Below are positions 44,766-52,502 of a stretch of DNA of 64,000 nucleotides, one piece after another. The translations under genes were made by a program, and so were the position numbers. Each line of letters opens with the position of its first letter. Positions within the stretch are counted from its first letter, which is position 1. Below the pieces are notes generated by a model that searched no databases, was not told the origin of the DNA, and worked only from the letters and a program-made list of their open reading frames with translations. The stretch is from Klenkia brasiliensis (GTDB taxonomy: Bacteria; Actinomycetota; Actinomycetes; Mycobacteriales; Geodermatophilaceae), in assembly GCF_900100695.1 (NCBI RefSeq), contig NZ_FNCF01000003.1:434001-498000 (forward strand), read 5' to 3'.

Positions 44766-47063
44766 ATGACCTCTGTTCGGCGATTGGTGCACGGACCCCG
44801 ACGTCGGGGGTGGAGCTGGCCGTCGACCCTCGTCCTCGGGCTCGTCTACTGCGCCGCGATCACCTGGCGGCCGACCGGCCCTGTCTGGGACCTCGTCGTG
44901 GACATCGCCCTCTACAACTCCGTCCTCGTGGTCGGGGTGGCCGCAGCGCTGGCAGCAGCACGCCGGTCCCCCCGGGAGCGGACGGCCTGGCTGGGGGTGG
45001 CCTGGTACCTCGGGCTGACGGCGGTGGCGAACGGCACGTGGTCGGTCCTGGACGCCACCGGCCACGGAGACGGGCCCTCCATCGCCGACGTGTTCTACCT
45101 CGCCGGCTACGTCGGGCTGTACGTGGCCCTCATCGTGCTGATCCGGGTGCGGGTGCCCAGGTTCCACCCCAGCATGTGGCTCGACGGGCTCATCGGCGGC
45201 CTGGGCGGGGCGGCTGTCGCCGTGGCCCTCGTGCTCACACCGTGGCTGGAGCACCTCGCCCCCGACACCGCCACCGCTGTCATCACCCTCGCCTACCCGG
45301 TGGTCGACGTCGTCCTCATCGCGGTGCTGATCGGCGTGGCCGCCGTCCTCGGCGTCAACCGCGACTCCACCCTGGCGGCCGTCGGCGCCGGGCTGGTCGC
45401 CAACCTCGCCGCCGACATCGCCTTCCTGCAGCAGACGAATGCCGGGACCTACGTGGAGGGCAGCGTCGTCGACGTGGGATGGCTGGTCGCGGCCGCCGGG
45501 CTCACCTGGGCGGCCACCCGCGCCCCGGCCGACGCGGTCGACCGGGCCGCCGATGCCCACACGCGGGTCGGGTGGCGCCTGCTGGTGCTCCCCCTCACCT
45601 GCAACGCGGCCTCACTCGCACTCCTGGGCGCCGGCTGGGGAGAGCGCTTCCCGCCCCTGGCCGCCTGGTTCGCCATCGCCTGCGTCCTCGCCGGGCTGTG
45701 CCGCACAGCCGTCACGTTCCACGAGGTCCGCAGCTTCCACGAGATACGCGAGCAGGCGGTCACCGACGAGCTGACCGGCCTGAGCAACCGTCGCGCACTG
45801 CTCGAGGGCGCTGAGCGGGTCGTCGGCCGCGCCACGGCCGCGCGCCCGGCAGCCCTGCTGCTCCTCGACCTCGACCGCTTCAAGGAGGTCAACGACGGGC
45901 TGGGCCACGCTGCAGGCGACGAACTGCTCCGCATCCTCGCCCGCCGGCTCCAGGAGGTGACCCGCCCCCGGGACCTGCTGGCCCGCCTCGGCGGCGACGA
46001 GTTCGCCGTCGTGCTGCCCGACACCGACGTCGAGACCGCCCGGGCCGTGGCCGAGGGCCTTCGCGACGCCATGGCCCGGGGGGTGACCCTCGACGGGATG
46101 CGAGTGCACGTCGGCGTGAGCATCGGCGTCGCCAGCTGCCCCGTCCCGGCCGACTCGGTGACCGAGCTGCTGCGCTGCGCAGACATCGCCATGTACGGCG
46201 CCAAGCGGGCCCGGGGTGGGGTGAGAATCTACGTGCCCGACCCCGCCGTCGGACCGATGGACGAACTGCAGTCGATGGACGAGTTGCGGACCGCTCTGGA
46301 CGACGACCAGCTCGACGTGCACGTCCAGCCCCAGGTCGACGCGACCACCGGCGCTGTGCTCGGCGCCGAAGCGCTGCTGCGATGGCACCACCCCGACCGC
46401 GGCATCCTGCCGCCCGCCGCCATCCTGCGCAGCGCCGAGCGCGCCGGCCACCTCGGCGCCGTCGCCGAGCGGGTGCTCGACCGCGGCCTGGCCGCCGCCG
46501 CGACCTGGTGGACGACGCACGAGGTGCCCGTCTCGATCAACCTGGCCGCGGTCGACGTCGTCGACCCGTCGCTGCCCGGCCGGGTTGTCTCGGCCCTGCA
46601 CCGCCACGACCTGCCGCCCCGTGCACTGACCATCGAGGTGGTCGAGGACAGCCTGGTTGCCGATGTCGGAGCGGCCCGCGCGCTGCTCGGGGACCTGCGC
46701 GCCCTCGGCGTACGTGTGTCCATCGACGACTACGGGACCGGGTTCAGCTCGCTGGCCTACCTCACCCGCCTGCCCGCAGACGAGCTCAAGCTCGACCAGT
46801 CCCTCATCACCGGCATCGTCGAGGACCGCGCCACCCATGCCGTCGTCCGCCACACCGTGGCCCTCGCCCACGACCTGGGGCTGCATCTCGTCGCGGAGGG
46901 GGTCGAGGACACCGGAACGGCACGCGTCCTGGCAGACCTCGGCTGCGACCGCATCCAGGGCTGGGTCGTCGCCGAACCGATGCCCCCGGCGGAGTTCTGC
47001 GCCTGGCTTGCAGATCGCGGCCAGCTGGCGGCTCTCGACCGGGCGGTCGCCGAGCCCGGGTGA
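44766..47063 (+). CDS. Membrane GGDEF-EAL dual-domain c-di-GMP enzyme
   Basis: A 765-residue protein with eight to ten N-terminal helices (up to about 315), a GGDEF domain (LLDLDRFKEVNDGLGHAAGD, ARLGGDEFAVVLP) and an EAL domain (GAEALLRWHHP, IEVVEDSLV, IDDYGTGFSSLAYL, LKLDQSLI, AEGVED, IQGWVVAEPMP). Both active sites and the RxxD inhibitory site (RPRD) look intact, so it could make or degrade c-di-GMP. A four-codon ORF at 44755-44769 (MPHP) with a strong GGAGGGGG site overlaps its ATG (ATGA), probably giving coupled initiation. It is divergent from the exported-protein operon. Confidence 0.9.
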   Translation: MTSVRRLVHGPRRRGWSWPSTLVLGLVYCAAITWRPTGPVWDLVVDIALYNSVLVVGVAAALAAARRSPRERTAWLGVAWYLGLTAVANGTWSVLDATGHGDGPSIADVFYLAGYVGLYVALIVLIRVRVPRFHPSMWLDGLIGGLGGAAVAVALVLTPWLEHLAPDTATAVITLAYPVVDVVLIAVLIGVAAVLGVNRDSTLAAVGAGLVANLAADIAFLQQTNAGTYVEGSVVDVGWLVAAAGLTWAATRAPADAVDRAADAHTRVGWRLLVLPLTCNAASLALLGAGWGERFPPLAAWFAIACVLAGLCRTAVTFHEVRSFHEIREQAVTDELTGLSNRRALLEGAERVVGRATAARPAALLLLDLDRFKEVNDGLGHAAGDELLRILARRLQEVTRPRDLLARLGGDEFAVVLPDTDVETARAVAEGLRDAMARGVTLDGMRVHVGVSIGVASCPVPADSVTELLRCADIAMYGAKRARGGVRIYVPDPAVGPMDELQSMDELRTALDDDQLDVHVQPQVDATTGAVLGAEALLRWHHPDRGILPPAAILRSAERAGHLGAVAERVLDRGLAAAATWWTTHEVPVSINLAAVDVVDPSLPGRVVSALHRHDLPPRALTIEVVEDSLVADVGAARALLGDLRALGVRVSIDDYGTGFSSLAYLTRLPADELKLDQSLITGIVEDRATHAVVRHTVALAHDLGLHLVAEGVEDTGTARVLADLGCDRIQGWVVAEPMPPAEFCAWLADRGQLAALDRAVAEPG

Positions 47064-47197
47064 CCTCGCCTGAGCCAGGACGGTGCCGAGCTCCGACTCA
47101 GCCATGCAGCTCCGGGGTCAGCCGACGTCGAGACGCGGTCGAGACGGTCCCGGCCCTTCGTCCAGCCGGACTGTCCACAGCTTCCTCTTGACACGTG

Positions 47198-47290
47198 CTG
47201 GTCCAGGAGCATGCCGAGCAGCAGGGCGAGCGGGTCGCGGCCGAGCAGGTCCTCGGCGGCGGGGTCCTGGGCGATCCGGATGGTCGGCAC
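47198..47290 (-). pseudogene. Truncated 5' copy of the HhH-GPD repair gene
   Basis: Reads as a GTG start and 31 codons (PTIRIAQDPAAEDLLGRDPL, then ALLLGMLLDQ) that match the N terminus of the intact gene at 40149-40733. About 87 of 93 bases agree, after which similarity stops abruptly. The CAGACT box six bases before the start is also preserved, but the sequence upstream of that box differs from the intact locus. It marks the right junction of the island. Confidence 0.85.
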
Positions 47291-47468
47291 GGCCGAAGTC
47301 TGCCCCAGCCGGACGTCCGGACCAGGAGCCTGGACGCGGCCGCGGGTGACAGGTCCGACCCGGCGGCCTGCGCGAGGGGATCGTCGTGCTCCGCCGGCAG
47401 CTGCTCGGCCATGACCCCCGGCCGCCTCGCTGCGCCGCGGAACCAGATGTGACCGATGTTCACACGAA

Positions 47469-47489
47469 CGTCACGGGACGGCCGTGACG
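47469..47489. promoter_or_regulatory. Perfect 8-5-8 inverted repeat before the M14 peptidase gene
   Basis: CGTCACGG (47469-47476), five bases, CCGTGACG (47482-47489), ending 74 bases before the peptidase start: a candidate operator or a short hairpin. A GTTC-ACAC-GAAC palindrome abuts its left side. Confidence 0.45.
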
Positions 47490-47563
47490 CCCTCGGGGGC
47501 CCCTCGTTCTCACGGCAACTGCACAGGTGTTGCAGAGCCGCAACCCAGAACGAGAGGCACCCC

Positions 47564-49648
47564 TTGCTCCCTCCGCTCCGCAGACGGACCACCCTCGTCG
47601 GCCTCGGCACCGCCCTGCTGGTCGGGCTGACCACCACGAGCCCCATCACCACCGCGACCGCCCAGGAGACGGTGTTCGCGCCCCAGCTGGTCAGCATCGA
47701 CACCCCGACCCGGGAGGCCCGGCAACTGGTGGAGAGCCTCGGGCTCGACACCGCGGGGGCCGGCCCCGGCACCACCGACGTCGTCCTGCACACCCCGGCC
47801 GACCTCGACGTGCTGGGCGCGGCCGGTCTCGGCTACGACGTCCGCATCCCGGACCTGGTGGCCCGCTCCGTCGAGATCAACCAGCAGAACGCCGCGTACG
47901 CCGCGGCCACCGACCGCTCGCCGTTGCCCTCGGGCCGGGACGCCTACCGCACCCTCGACGACTACGACACCGACATGGCCGCCCTGGCGCTGCACCACCG
48001 CGACCTGGTCAAGACGTTCACGCTGCCGCACCGGTCGCTGGACGGGCGGCTGATCCAGGGCATCGAGATCGGCCGGGACGTCAACGGACCGGACACCGGC
48101 CTGCCCGTCTTCCTCATGATGGGCCTGCACCACGCGCGCGAGTGGCCCTCCGGCGAGATGACGATGGAGTTCGCCTACGACCTGGTGCTCAACTACGGCC
48201 GGGACCAGCGGATCACCGACCTGGTCAACCGGTCGCGGATCGTGATCGTGCCCGTGGTCAACCCCGACGGGTTCGACCGGTCGATCACCGACGGCGCCCT
48301 GCTCGACGGCCGGGTGGTCGACGACGGCGGCACCGTGTCGATCCTGGGCACCCCCGGCGCGGCCTACATGCGCAAGAACTGCCGGGTCGCCGACGGGGTC
48401 GACACCCCGGACGGCACCTGCCGGCTCGCCACCGCGACCACCCCGGGTGCCTTCGGCGTCGGCGTCGACCTCAACCGCAACTACGGCGCCTACTGGGGCG
48501 GGCCGGGTGCCTCCGACCAGTTCGTGAACCCGACCTACCGGGGCGCGACCCCGTTCTCGGAGCCGGAGTCGCAGAACATCCGCGAGCTGATGAGCGGCCG
48601 GCAGGTCACGACGATGATCACCAACCACACGTTCTCCGACCTGATTCTCCGCCCCGGTGGCGTCTCCCCCGACCAGGTGGCACCCAGCCAGGGCGTGCCG
48701 ATCGGCGAGGCCGCCGACGAGGAGGCGATGGCCGCGCTCGGTGCCGCCATGGCCGCGCAGAACGGGTACACCAGCCAGCGCGCGTACGAGCTCTACGACA
48801 CCACCGGCTCCACCGACGACTGGTCGTACAACACGACCGGCGGCTTCGCCTTCACCTGGGAGATCGGCACCGAGTTCCACCCGCCGTTCCCCGAGGTCGT
48901 CGACGAGTACCTCGGTGCGGGTGAGTACGCCGGCAAGGGCAACCGCGAGGCCTACCTCATCGCCCTGGAGAACGCGGTCGACCCGCAGACGCACTCGGTG
49001 CTCACCGGCCGGGCGCCGGCCGGGGCGACGCTGCGGCTGCAGAAGAGCGTCGCCACGCCGACCTGGGAGGGCGCGATCCAGGACACCCTGAGCACGACGA
49101 TGACCGTCGGGGCGAACGGCCGGTACACCTGGCACGTCAACCCCTCCACCCGCCCGGTCGTGATGGACCGGCAGGTGGAGACGCTCTCCGGCGCGCCGGT
49201 GCAGCAGCAGTCCTGGACCGGGACGACGGCGCCGCTGCAGTCGACCGACCAGGAGTTCGTGGTCACCCAGGACGCCGACCTGCTCGAGGTCACCCTCGAC
49301 TGGCCGACCCCCGACGACTTCGACCTCGAGGTCCACCGCAGGGGCGCCGACGGGTCGCTGACCCCGGTCGGCAGCTCCGGCAACTCCATCGGGGAGAAGG
49401 AGCGTGTCCTGCTGCAGGACGTCACCGCCGGGACCTACGTGCTGCGGGTCGTCAACTTCGCCTCCGTGGCGCCGAGCTGGACGCTGGATGCGGCGACCTA
49501 CCAGGCGGGGACGACGACGGTGCCCGGGCTGGTGGAGAACTGGACGCTCACCTGCGAGCGCGGCGGCCAGGTCCTGCAGCGGGTGCCGGTGGTCATCGAC
49601 CGCGGGCAGCAGCTGCGGGTGGACCTGACCGCCTGCGGACGGCGCTGA
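47564..49648 (+). CDS. Secreted M14-family zinc carboxypeptidase
   Basis: A 694-residue exported metallopeptidase. The signal peptide spans about 1-36 (RRTTLVGLGTALLVGLTTTS). The M14 domain (about 120-460) has the zinc motif GLHHAREWPSGE near residue 189, VDLNRNYGAYWGG, the third ligand region TNHTFSDLI near 353 and the catalytic Glu in FTWEIGTEF near 431. The C-terminal 230 residues hold two beta domains, one resembling a pre-peptidase/pilin-type domain (LEVTLDWPTPDDFDLEVHRRG). The TTG start has a GAGG site seven bases upstream; longer readings in frame lack one. It lies just outside the island; a link to the oxidase cluster is unclear. Confidence 0.9.
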   Translation: MLPPLRRRTTLVGLGTALLVGLTTTSPITTATAQETVFAPQLVSIDTPTREARQLVESLGLDTAGAGPGTTDVVLHTPADLDVLGAAGLGYDVRIPDLVARSVEINQQNAAYAAATDRSPLPSGRDAYRTLDDYDTDMAALALHHRDLVKTFTLPHRSLDGRLIQGIEIGRDVNGPDTGLPVFLMMGLHHAREWPSGEMTMEFAYDLVLNYGRDQRITDLVNRSRIVIVPVVNPDGFDRSITDGALLDGRVVDDGGTVSILGTPGAAYMRKNCRVADGVDTPDGTCRLATATTPGAFGVGVDLNRNYGAYWGGPGASDQFVNPTYRGATPFSEPESQNIRELMSGRQVTTMITNHTFSDLILRPGGVSPDQVAPSQGVPIGEAADEEAMAALGAAMAAQNGYTSQRAYELYDTTGSTDDWSYNTTGGFAFTWEIGTEFHPPFPEVVDEYLGAGEYAGKGNREAYLIALENAVDPQTHSVLTGRAPAGATLRLQKSVATPTWEGAIQDTLSTTMTVGANGRYTWHVNPSTRPVVMDRQVETLSGAPVQQQSWTGTTAPLQSTDQEFVVTQDADLLEVTLDWPTPDDFDLEVHRRGADGSLTPVGSSGNSIGEKERVLLQDVTAGTYVLRVVNFASVAPSWTLDAATYQAGTTTVPGLVENWTLTCERGGQVLQRVPVVIDRGQQLRVDLTACGRR

Positions 49649-49736
49649 CGCGGGGCGGGGCGCCGGGCGACCGGCGTCCCGCCCCGCTCGGCGTGCGGCC
49701 CCCTCCGCGGGCCGAGGGCCGACGACCACCCCACCC

Positions 49737-49769
49737 GTGCTGGGGGCCCGGCACCCCCCACGGCGGGTT
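49737..49769 (+). promoter_or_regulatory. G/C-block promoter element A
   Basis: GTGCTGGGGGCCCGG (49737-49751) followed by CCCCC-CACGGC-GGGTT (49754-49769). The CTGGGG block begins 90 bases before the receiver start. Similar blocks stand before the genes at 52503, 55305 and 57483. Confidence 0.4.
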
Positions 49770-49829
49770 TGGCGATCGGCCGACCGGGGCGCACCATGGC
49801 GCGCGTCGTCCAGCGTCGGGAGGTGTCCG

Positions 49830-50243
49830 GTGATCTCCGTCCTCGTCGCCGACGACCACGCCTTCGTGCGGCGCAGCGTGGTCGACGTGCTGACCGGGGC
49901 CGGCGACATCGAGGTCGTGACGCAGTGCGAGGACGGCGACGAGGTGCTCGCCGCCGTGCAGCTGCACCGCCCCGACGTCGCCCTGCTCGACGTGCGGATG
50001 CAGCGGATGTCGGGCATCGCCGCCGCCCGGGAGGTGAGCACCCGCACCGCGACCCGGGTGCTCATGCTCTCCGGGTCGCTGTCGGACCAGCTGCTCGCGG
50101 ACGCGGCCGACGCCGGCGCCGCGGGCTTCGCCCTCAAGGGCGACGACCCCGCCCACCTGCCCGAGCTCGTGCGGCGGGTCGCGCAGGGCGGGACGGCGTG
50201 GGGCCGGCGGCACCCGGCGCTCCCCCGCGTGCCGGAGGTCTGA
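49830..50243 (+). CDS. Single-domain response regulator (CheY-like receiver)
   Basis: A 137-residue stand-alone receiver: ISVLVADDHAFVRRS (acidic pair), ALLDVRMQRMSG (phospho-acceptor Asp), VLMLSGSLSD (Ser) and FALKGDDP (Lys). There is no output domain; the C terminus is a short Arg/Pro-rich tail. GGGAGG stands six bases before the GTG. It lies 135 bases before the NarL-type regulator, so it may act as a phosphate sink or partner for the kinase at 51.1 kb. Its upstream region has the CTGGGG-GCCCG element also found before the oxidase, secreted-protein and peroxidase genes. Confidence 0.85.
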   Translation: MISVLVADDHAFVRRSVVDVLTGAGDIEVVTQCEDGDEVLAAVQLHRPDVALLDVRMQRMSGIAAAREVSTRTATRVLMLSGSLSDQLLADAADAGAAGFALKGDDPAHLPELVRRVAQGGTAWGRRHPALPRVPEV

Positions 50244-50262
50244 GCGCGGCGTCTGACCGTTG

Positions 50263-50275
50263 TCACGCTGCGTGA
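50263..50275. promoter_or_regulatory. TCAC-GCTGC-GTGA element before the NarL-type regulator
   Basis: TCACGCTGCGTGA is an imperfect palindrome 103 bases before the regulator start. It matches TCACCCTGCGTGA at 52370-52382, before the multicopper oxidase, at 12 of 13 bases, and 44638-44650 at 10 of 13. Confidence 0.5.
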
Positions 50276-50377
50276 TGACACCCGAAACCGGTTCAGGGAC
50301 CGACACGGGCAGCATTGACGTGGACGGTCCGGTTCCGCTTCGGTTCAGCGCCATACCGAACGGACGCGGAGGCGGGC

Positions 50378-51058
50378 ATGGCGACGGCGACACCGGACCG
50401 GACGAGGAACGCGACGACCCGGGTGCTGGTGGTCGACGACCACCGCAGCTTCGCCGAGCTGCTGTCGGCAGCGCTGGGCGCCGCGGGCATGGAGCCCGTC
50501 GGGGTCGCCTCCTCGGCCGACGAGGCGGTCGAGGCGGTCCTGGACCTCCGACCCGACGTCGTGGTCATGGACATCGAGATGCCGCACCAGGACGGGCTGT
50601 CGGCCACCCGCCGCATCCGGGCCCTCGCCCCGGACACCGTCATCGCCGTGGTCAGCGCGCACGGCGACCCGGCCTGGGTCGTGCGCGCCAACCAGGCCGG
50701 CGCATCGGCCTACATCCCCAAGAACGGGTCGTTGCAGGAGATGCTCGACGTCCTGGGCCGGTGCCGGGCCGGGCAGATGGTCATCGCCCCGTCGACGTTC
50801 GCGGGCCACGGCGCGCACGGCGCCCCCGCCGCGCCGGCCCGGGACGTCCCGAGGCTCACCGCGCGGGAGCAGGAGGTGCTCACCTGCCTGGGCCGGGGTC
50901 TCCCGGTGAAGACCGTCGCGCGGACCCTCGGCATCACGGTCGAGACCTGCCGGGGGTACGTGAAGTCGCTGCACGTGAAGCTGGGGGTGAGCAGCCAGCT
51001 GGAGGCGGTCATCACCGCGCAGTCCCTCGGCCTGCTCGACAGCCCCTCCCGGGTCTGA
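50378..51058 (+). CDS. NarL/LuxR-family response regulator
   Basis: A 226-residue transcription factor. The receiver has VLVVDDHRSFAELL, the phospho-acceptor in VVMDIEMPHQDGL, Ser in VVSAHGD and Lys in YIPKNGS. The LuxR HTH is LTAREQEVLTCLGRGLPVKT and VETCRGYVKSLHVKLG. ATG at 50378 has GGAGG five bases upstream; earlier in-frame codons lack a site. The histidine kinase starts 12 bases after its stop, making a clear two-component pair. The palindromes and G/C blocks before the surrounding operons are candidate targets. Confidence 0.9.
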   Translation: MATATPDRTRNATTRVLVVDDHRSFAELLSAALGAAGMEPVGVASSADEAVEAVLDLRPDVVVMDIEMPHQDGLSATRRIRALAPDTVIAVVSAHGDPAWVVRANQAGASAYIPKNGSLQEMLDVLGRCRAGQMVIAPSTFAGHGAHGAPAAPARDVPRLTAREQEVLTCLGRGLPVKTVARTLGITVETCRGYVKSLHVKLGVSSQLEAVITAQSLGLLDSPSRV

Positions 51059-51070
51059 GCCGGGCATGCG

Positions 51071-52363
51071 GTGGGCACCGCGTGGCCGGCGTCCTCGCCC
51101 CGGCGTGCGCTGACCGCCTTCGTCGCCCTCGGGCTCGGCGTCCTGGTCGTCGTCGCCACGGTGGCGGTCGTGCTGAGCGAGGTCATCGCCCGGCGCAGCG
51201 CGCTGGACGAGGCCGCCGGCACGACCGACCGGTTCAGCCGGCTGACCGTCGCCCCCCTGCTCGAGGGCGCGTTGGCCGGGGTGGCCGCGGACCGCGAGAA
51301 CCTGGACCGGCTGGTCGACATCCGGCTGCGCGACGGGACCCTGGTCTCGGTGGTGGTCTGGGACGCCGACGGCACCGTCCTGTACTCCACCGACCAGTCA
51401 CTGGTCGGCACCCGGCCGCCGACCGGTGAGGAGTTCGCCCGGGCGCTCGCCGGGACGACCGTCGCCGACGTCGACGAGGACCCCGAGACCGGCCAGCACG
51501 GCGCCGGGGGCGCACCGCTGGTCGAGGTCTACACGCCGCTGGCCCTCGCCGGGGAGGACCTGGTCCTGGAGGCCTACTACAGCTACGGCGGCGTGGAGGC
51601 GCAGACCAGCCTGCTGCGCCAGCAGATCGTGCTGGTGGCCGTCGGCGGCATGGTGCTGCTGCAGCTGGTGCAGATCCCGGTCGCGGTGTCGATGGCCCGC
51701 CGCATCCGGCGCGAGGAGCACGCCCGCGGGGAGCTCGCCGACCGGGTGCTCGCCGAGTCCGACCGGGAGCGCCGGAACATCGCCGCCGACCTGCACGACG
51801 GACCGGTGCAGGAGCTCGCCGGGGTCGCCTACACCCTGTCGGCGTTGCGGATGACCGGCGGCGACCTGCGCCCCGAGGTGCTCGACCGGCTGGGCACGAG
51901 CGTCGGCGACACCCTGGCCGAGCTCCGCCGCCTCATGGTCGAGGCCCACCCGCCCGACGCCGACGTCGAGGGCCTGCGGCACGCCGTGGAGGCGCTGGCC
52001 ACCGACCCGGCCGCACCCGGCACGGCGGTCGCGGTGGACGTCGGCGACCTGCCCGAGCTGCCCCCGGCGACCGCGGCCGTGCTGCTCCGCGCGGCCCGGG
52101 AGCTGGTCGGGAACGCGCTGCGCCACGCCGGCGCCGACCGCGTGGAGGTACGGGTGCGGGCCGTCGGGGACGAGGTCCACCTGACCGTGCAGGACGACGG
52201 CGTGGGCCTGCCCGCCTCGGGGGTGGACCGGCGGGCGGAGGGCCACCTGGGCCTGCGCCTGGTCGTGGAGCGGGCCCGCGACGCCGGCGGGTGGACCGAG
52301 CTCGGCGAGCGCCCGGGCGGGGGCACCAGGGTGGTCGTCGCGCTCCCGCTGACGGCCGGCTGA
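51071..52363 (+). CDS. NarL-type sensor histidine kinase
   Basis: A 430-residue membrane kinase. Helix 1 (AFVALGLGVLVVVATVAVVL) at about 15-36 and helix 2 (IVLVAVGGMVLLQLVQIPVAV) at about 178-200 enclose a 140-residue extracytoplasmic sensor with a PAS/CHASE-like look (VVVWDADGTVLYSTDQSLVG). The dimerisation domain has the phospho-His in RRNIAADLHDGPVQELAG near 240, and the ATPase has RELVGNALRHA and DDGVGLP. It pairs with the NarL-type regulator just upstream. The sensor's ligand is unknown; its neighbours suggest an extracellular redox or metal cue. Confidence 0.92.
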   Translation: MGTAWPASSPRRALTAFVALGLGVLVVVATVAVVLSEVIARRSALDEAAGTTDRFSRLTVAPLLEGALAGVAADRENLDRLVDIRLRDGTLVSVVVWDADGTVLYSTDQSLVGTRPPTGEEFARALAGTTVADVDEDPETGQHGAGGAPLVEVYTPLALAGEDLVLEAYYSYGGVEAQTSLLRQQIVLVAVGGMVLLQLVQIPVAVSMARRIRREEHARGELADRVLAESDRERRNIAADLHDGPVQELAGVAYTLSALRMTGGDLRPEVLDRLGTSVGDTLAELRRLMVEAHPPDADVEGLRHAVEALATDPAAPGTAVAVDVGDLPELPPATAAVLLRAARELVGNALRHAGADRVEVRVRAVGDEVHLTVQDDGVGLPASGVDRRAEGHLGLRLVVERARDAGGWTELGERPGGGTRVVVALPLTAG

Positions 52364-52381
52364 CACCCCTCACCCTGCGTG
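52362..52381. promoter_or_regulatory. 20-base element shared with the island promoter
   Basis: GACACCCCTCACCCTGCGTG matches 44630-44649 at 19 of 20 bases, and its palindromic core TCACCCTGCGTGA (52370-52382) matches 50263-50275 at 12 of 13. It starts on the last bases of the kinase gene, 122 bases before the oxidase start. Confidence 0.6.
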
Positions 52382-52392
52382 ACCACACGGCA

Positions 52393-52442
52393 CCCCCACT
52401 AGCGGGTGCCCGGTCTCCCCCCGTCGACGGCTGGGGCGCCCG
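52393..52442 (+). promoter_or_regulatory. G/C-block promoter element B
   Basis: CCCCC-ACTAGC-GGGTG (52393-52408), then TCCCCCC (52416-52422) and CGGCTGGGGCGCCCG (52428-52442). The last block matches 55215-55229 at 14 of 15 bases and begins its CTGGGG 72 bases before the oxidase ATG. Confidence 0.5.
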
Positions 52443-52502
52443 GACGCACCGGTCGAGGCTCGACCCGGGCCACCCGAGGGCGGTGGCCGATAGGAGCCCA
52501 CC

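Larger units (their letters stand above)
47064..47563. other. 500-base gap, right end of the island and M14 promoter region
   Basis: It contains the truncated HhH-GPD copy (47198-47290) with its CAGACT box at 47297-47302. Further on are a GTTC-ACAC-GAAC palindrome at 47458-47469, a perfect repeat at 47469-47489 and a GCAAC...GTTGC pair at about 47515-47534. No intact gene is supported between 47064 and 47563. Confidence 0.5.

Noticed and set aside
47306-47412. Small minus-strand ORF starting MAEQLPAEHDDPLAQ
   Set aside because: It runs out of frame through the truncated HhH-GPD copy, has no ribosome site and no recognisable domain.
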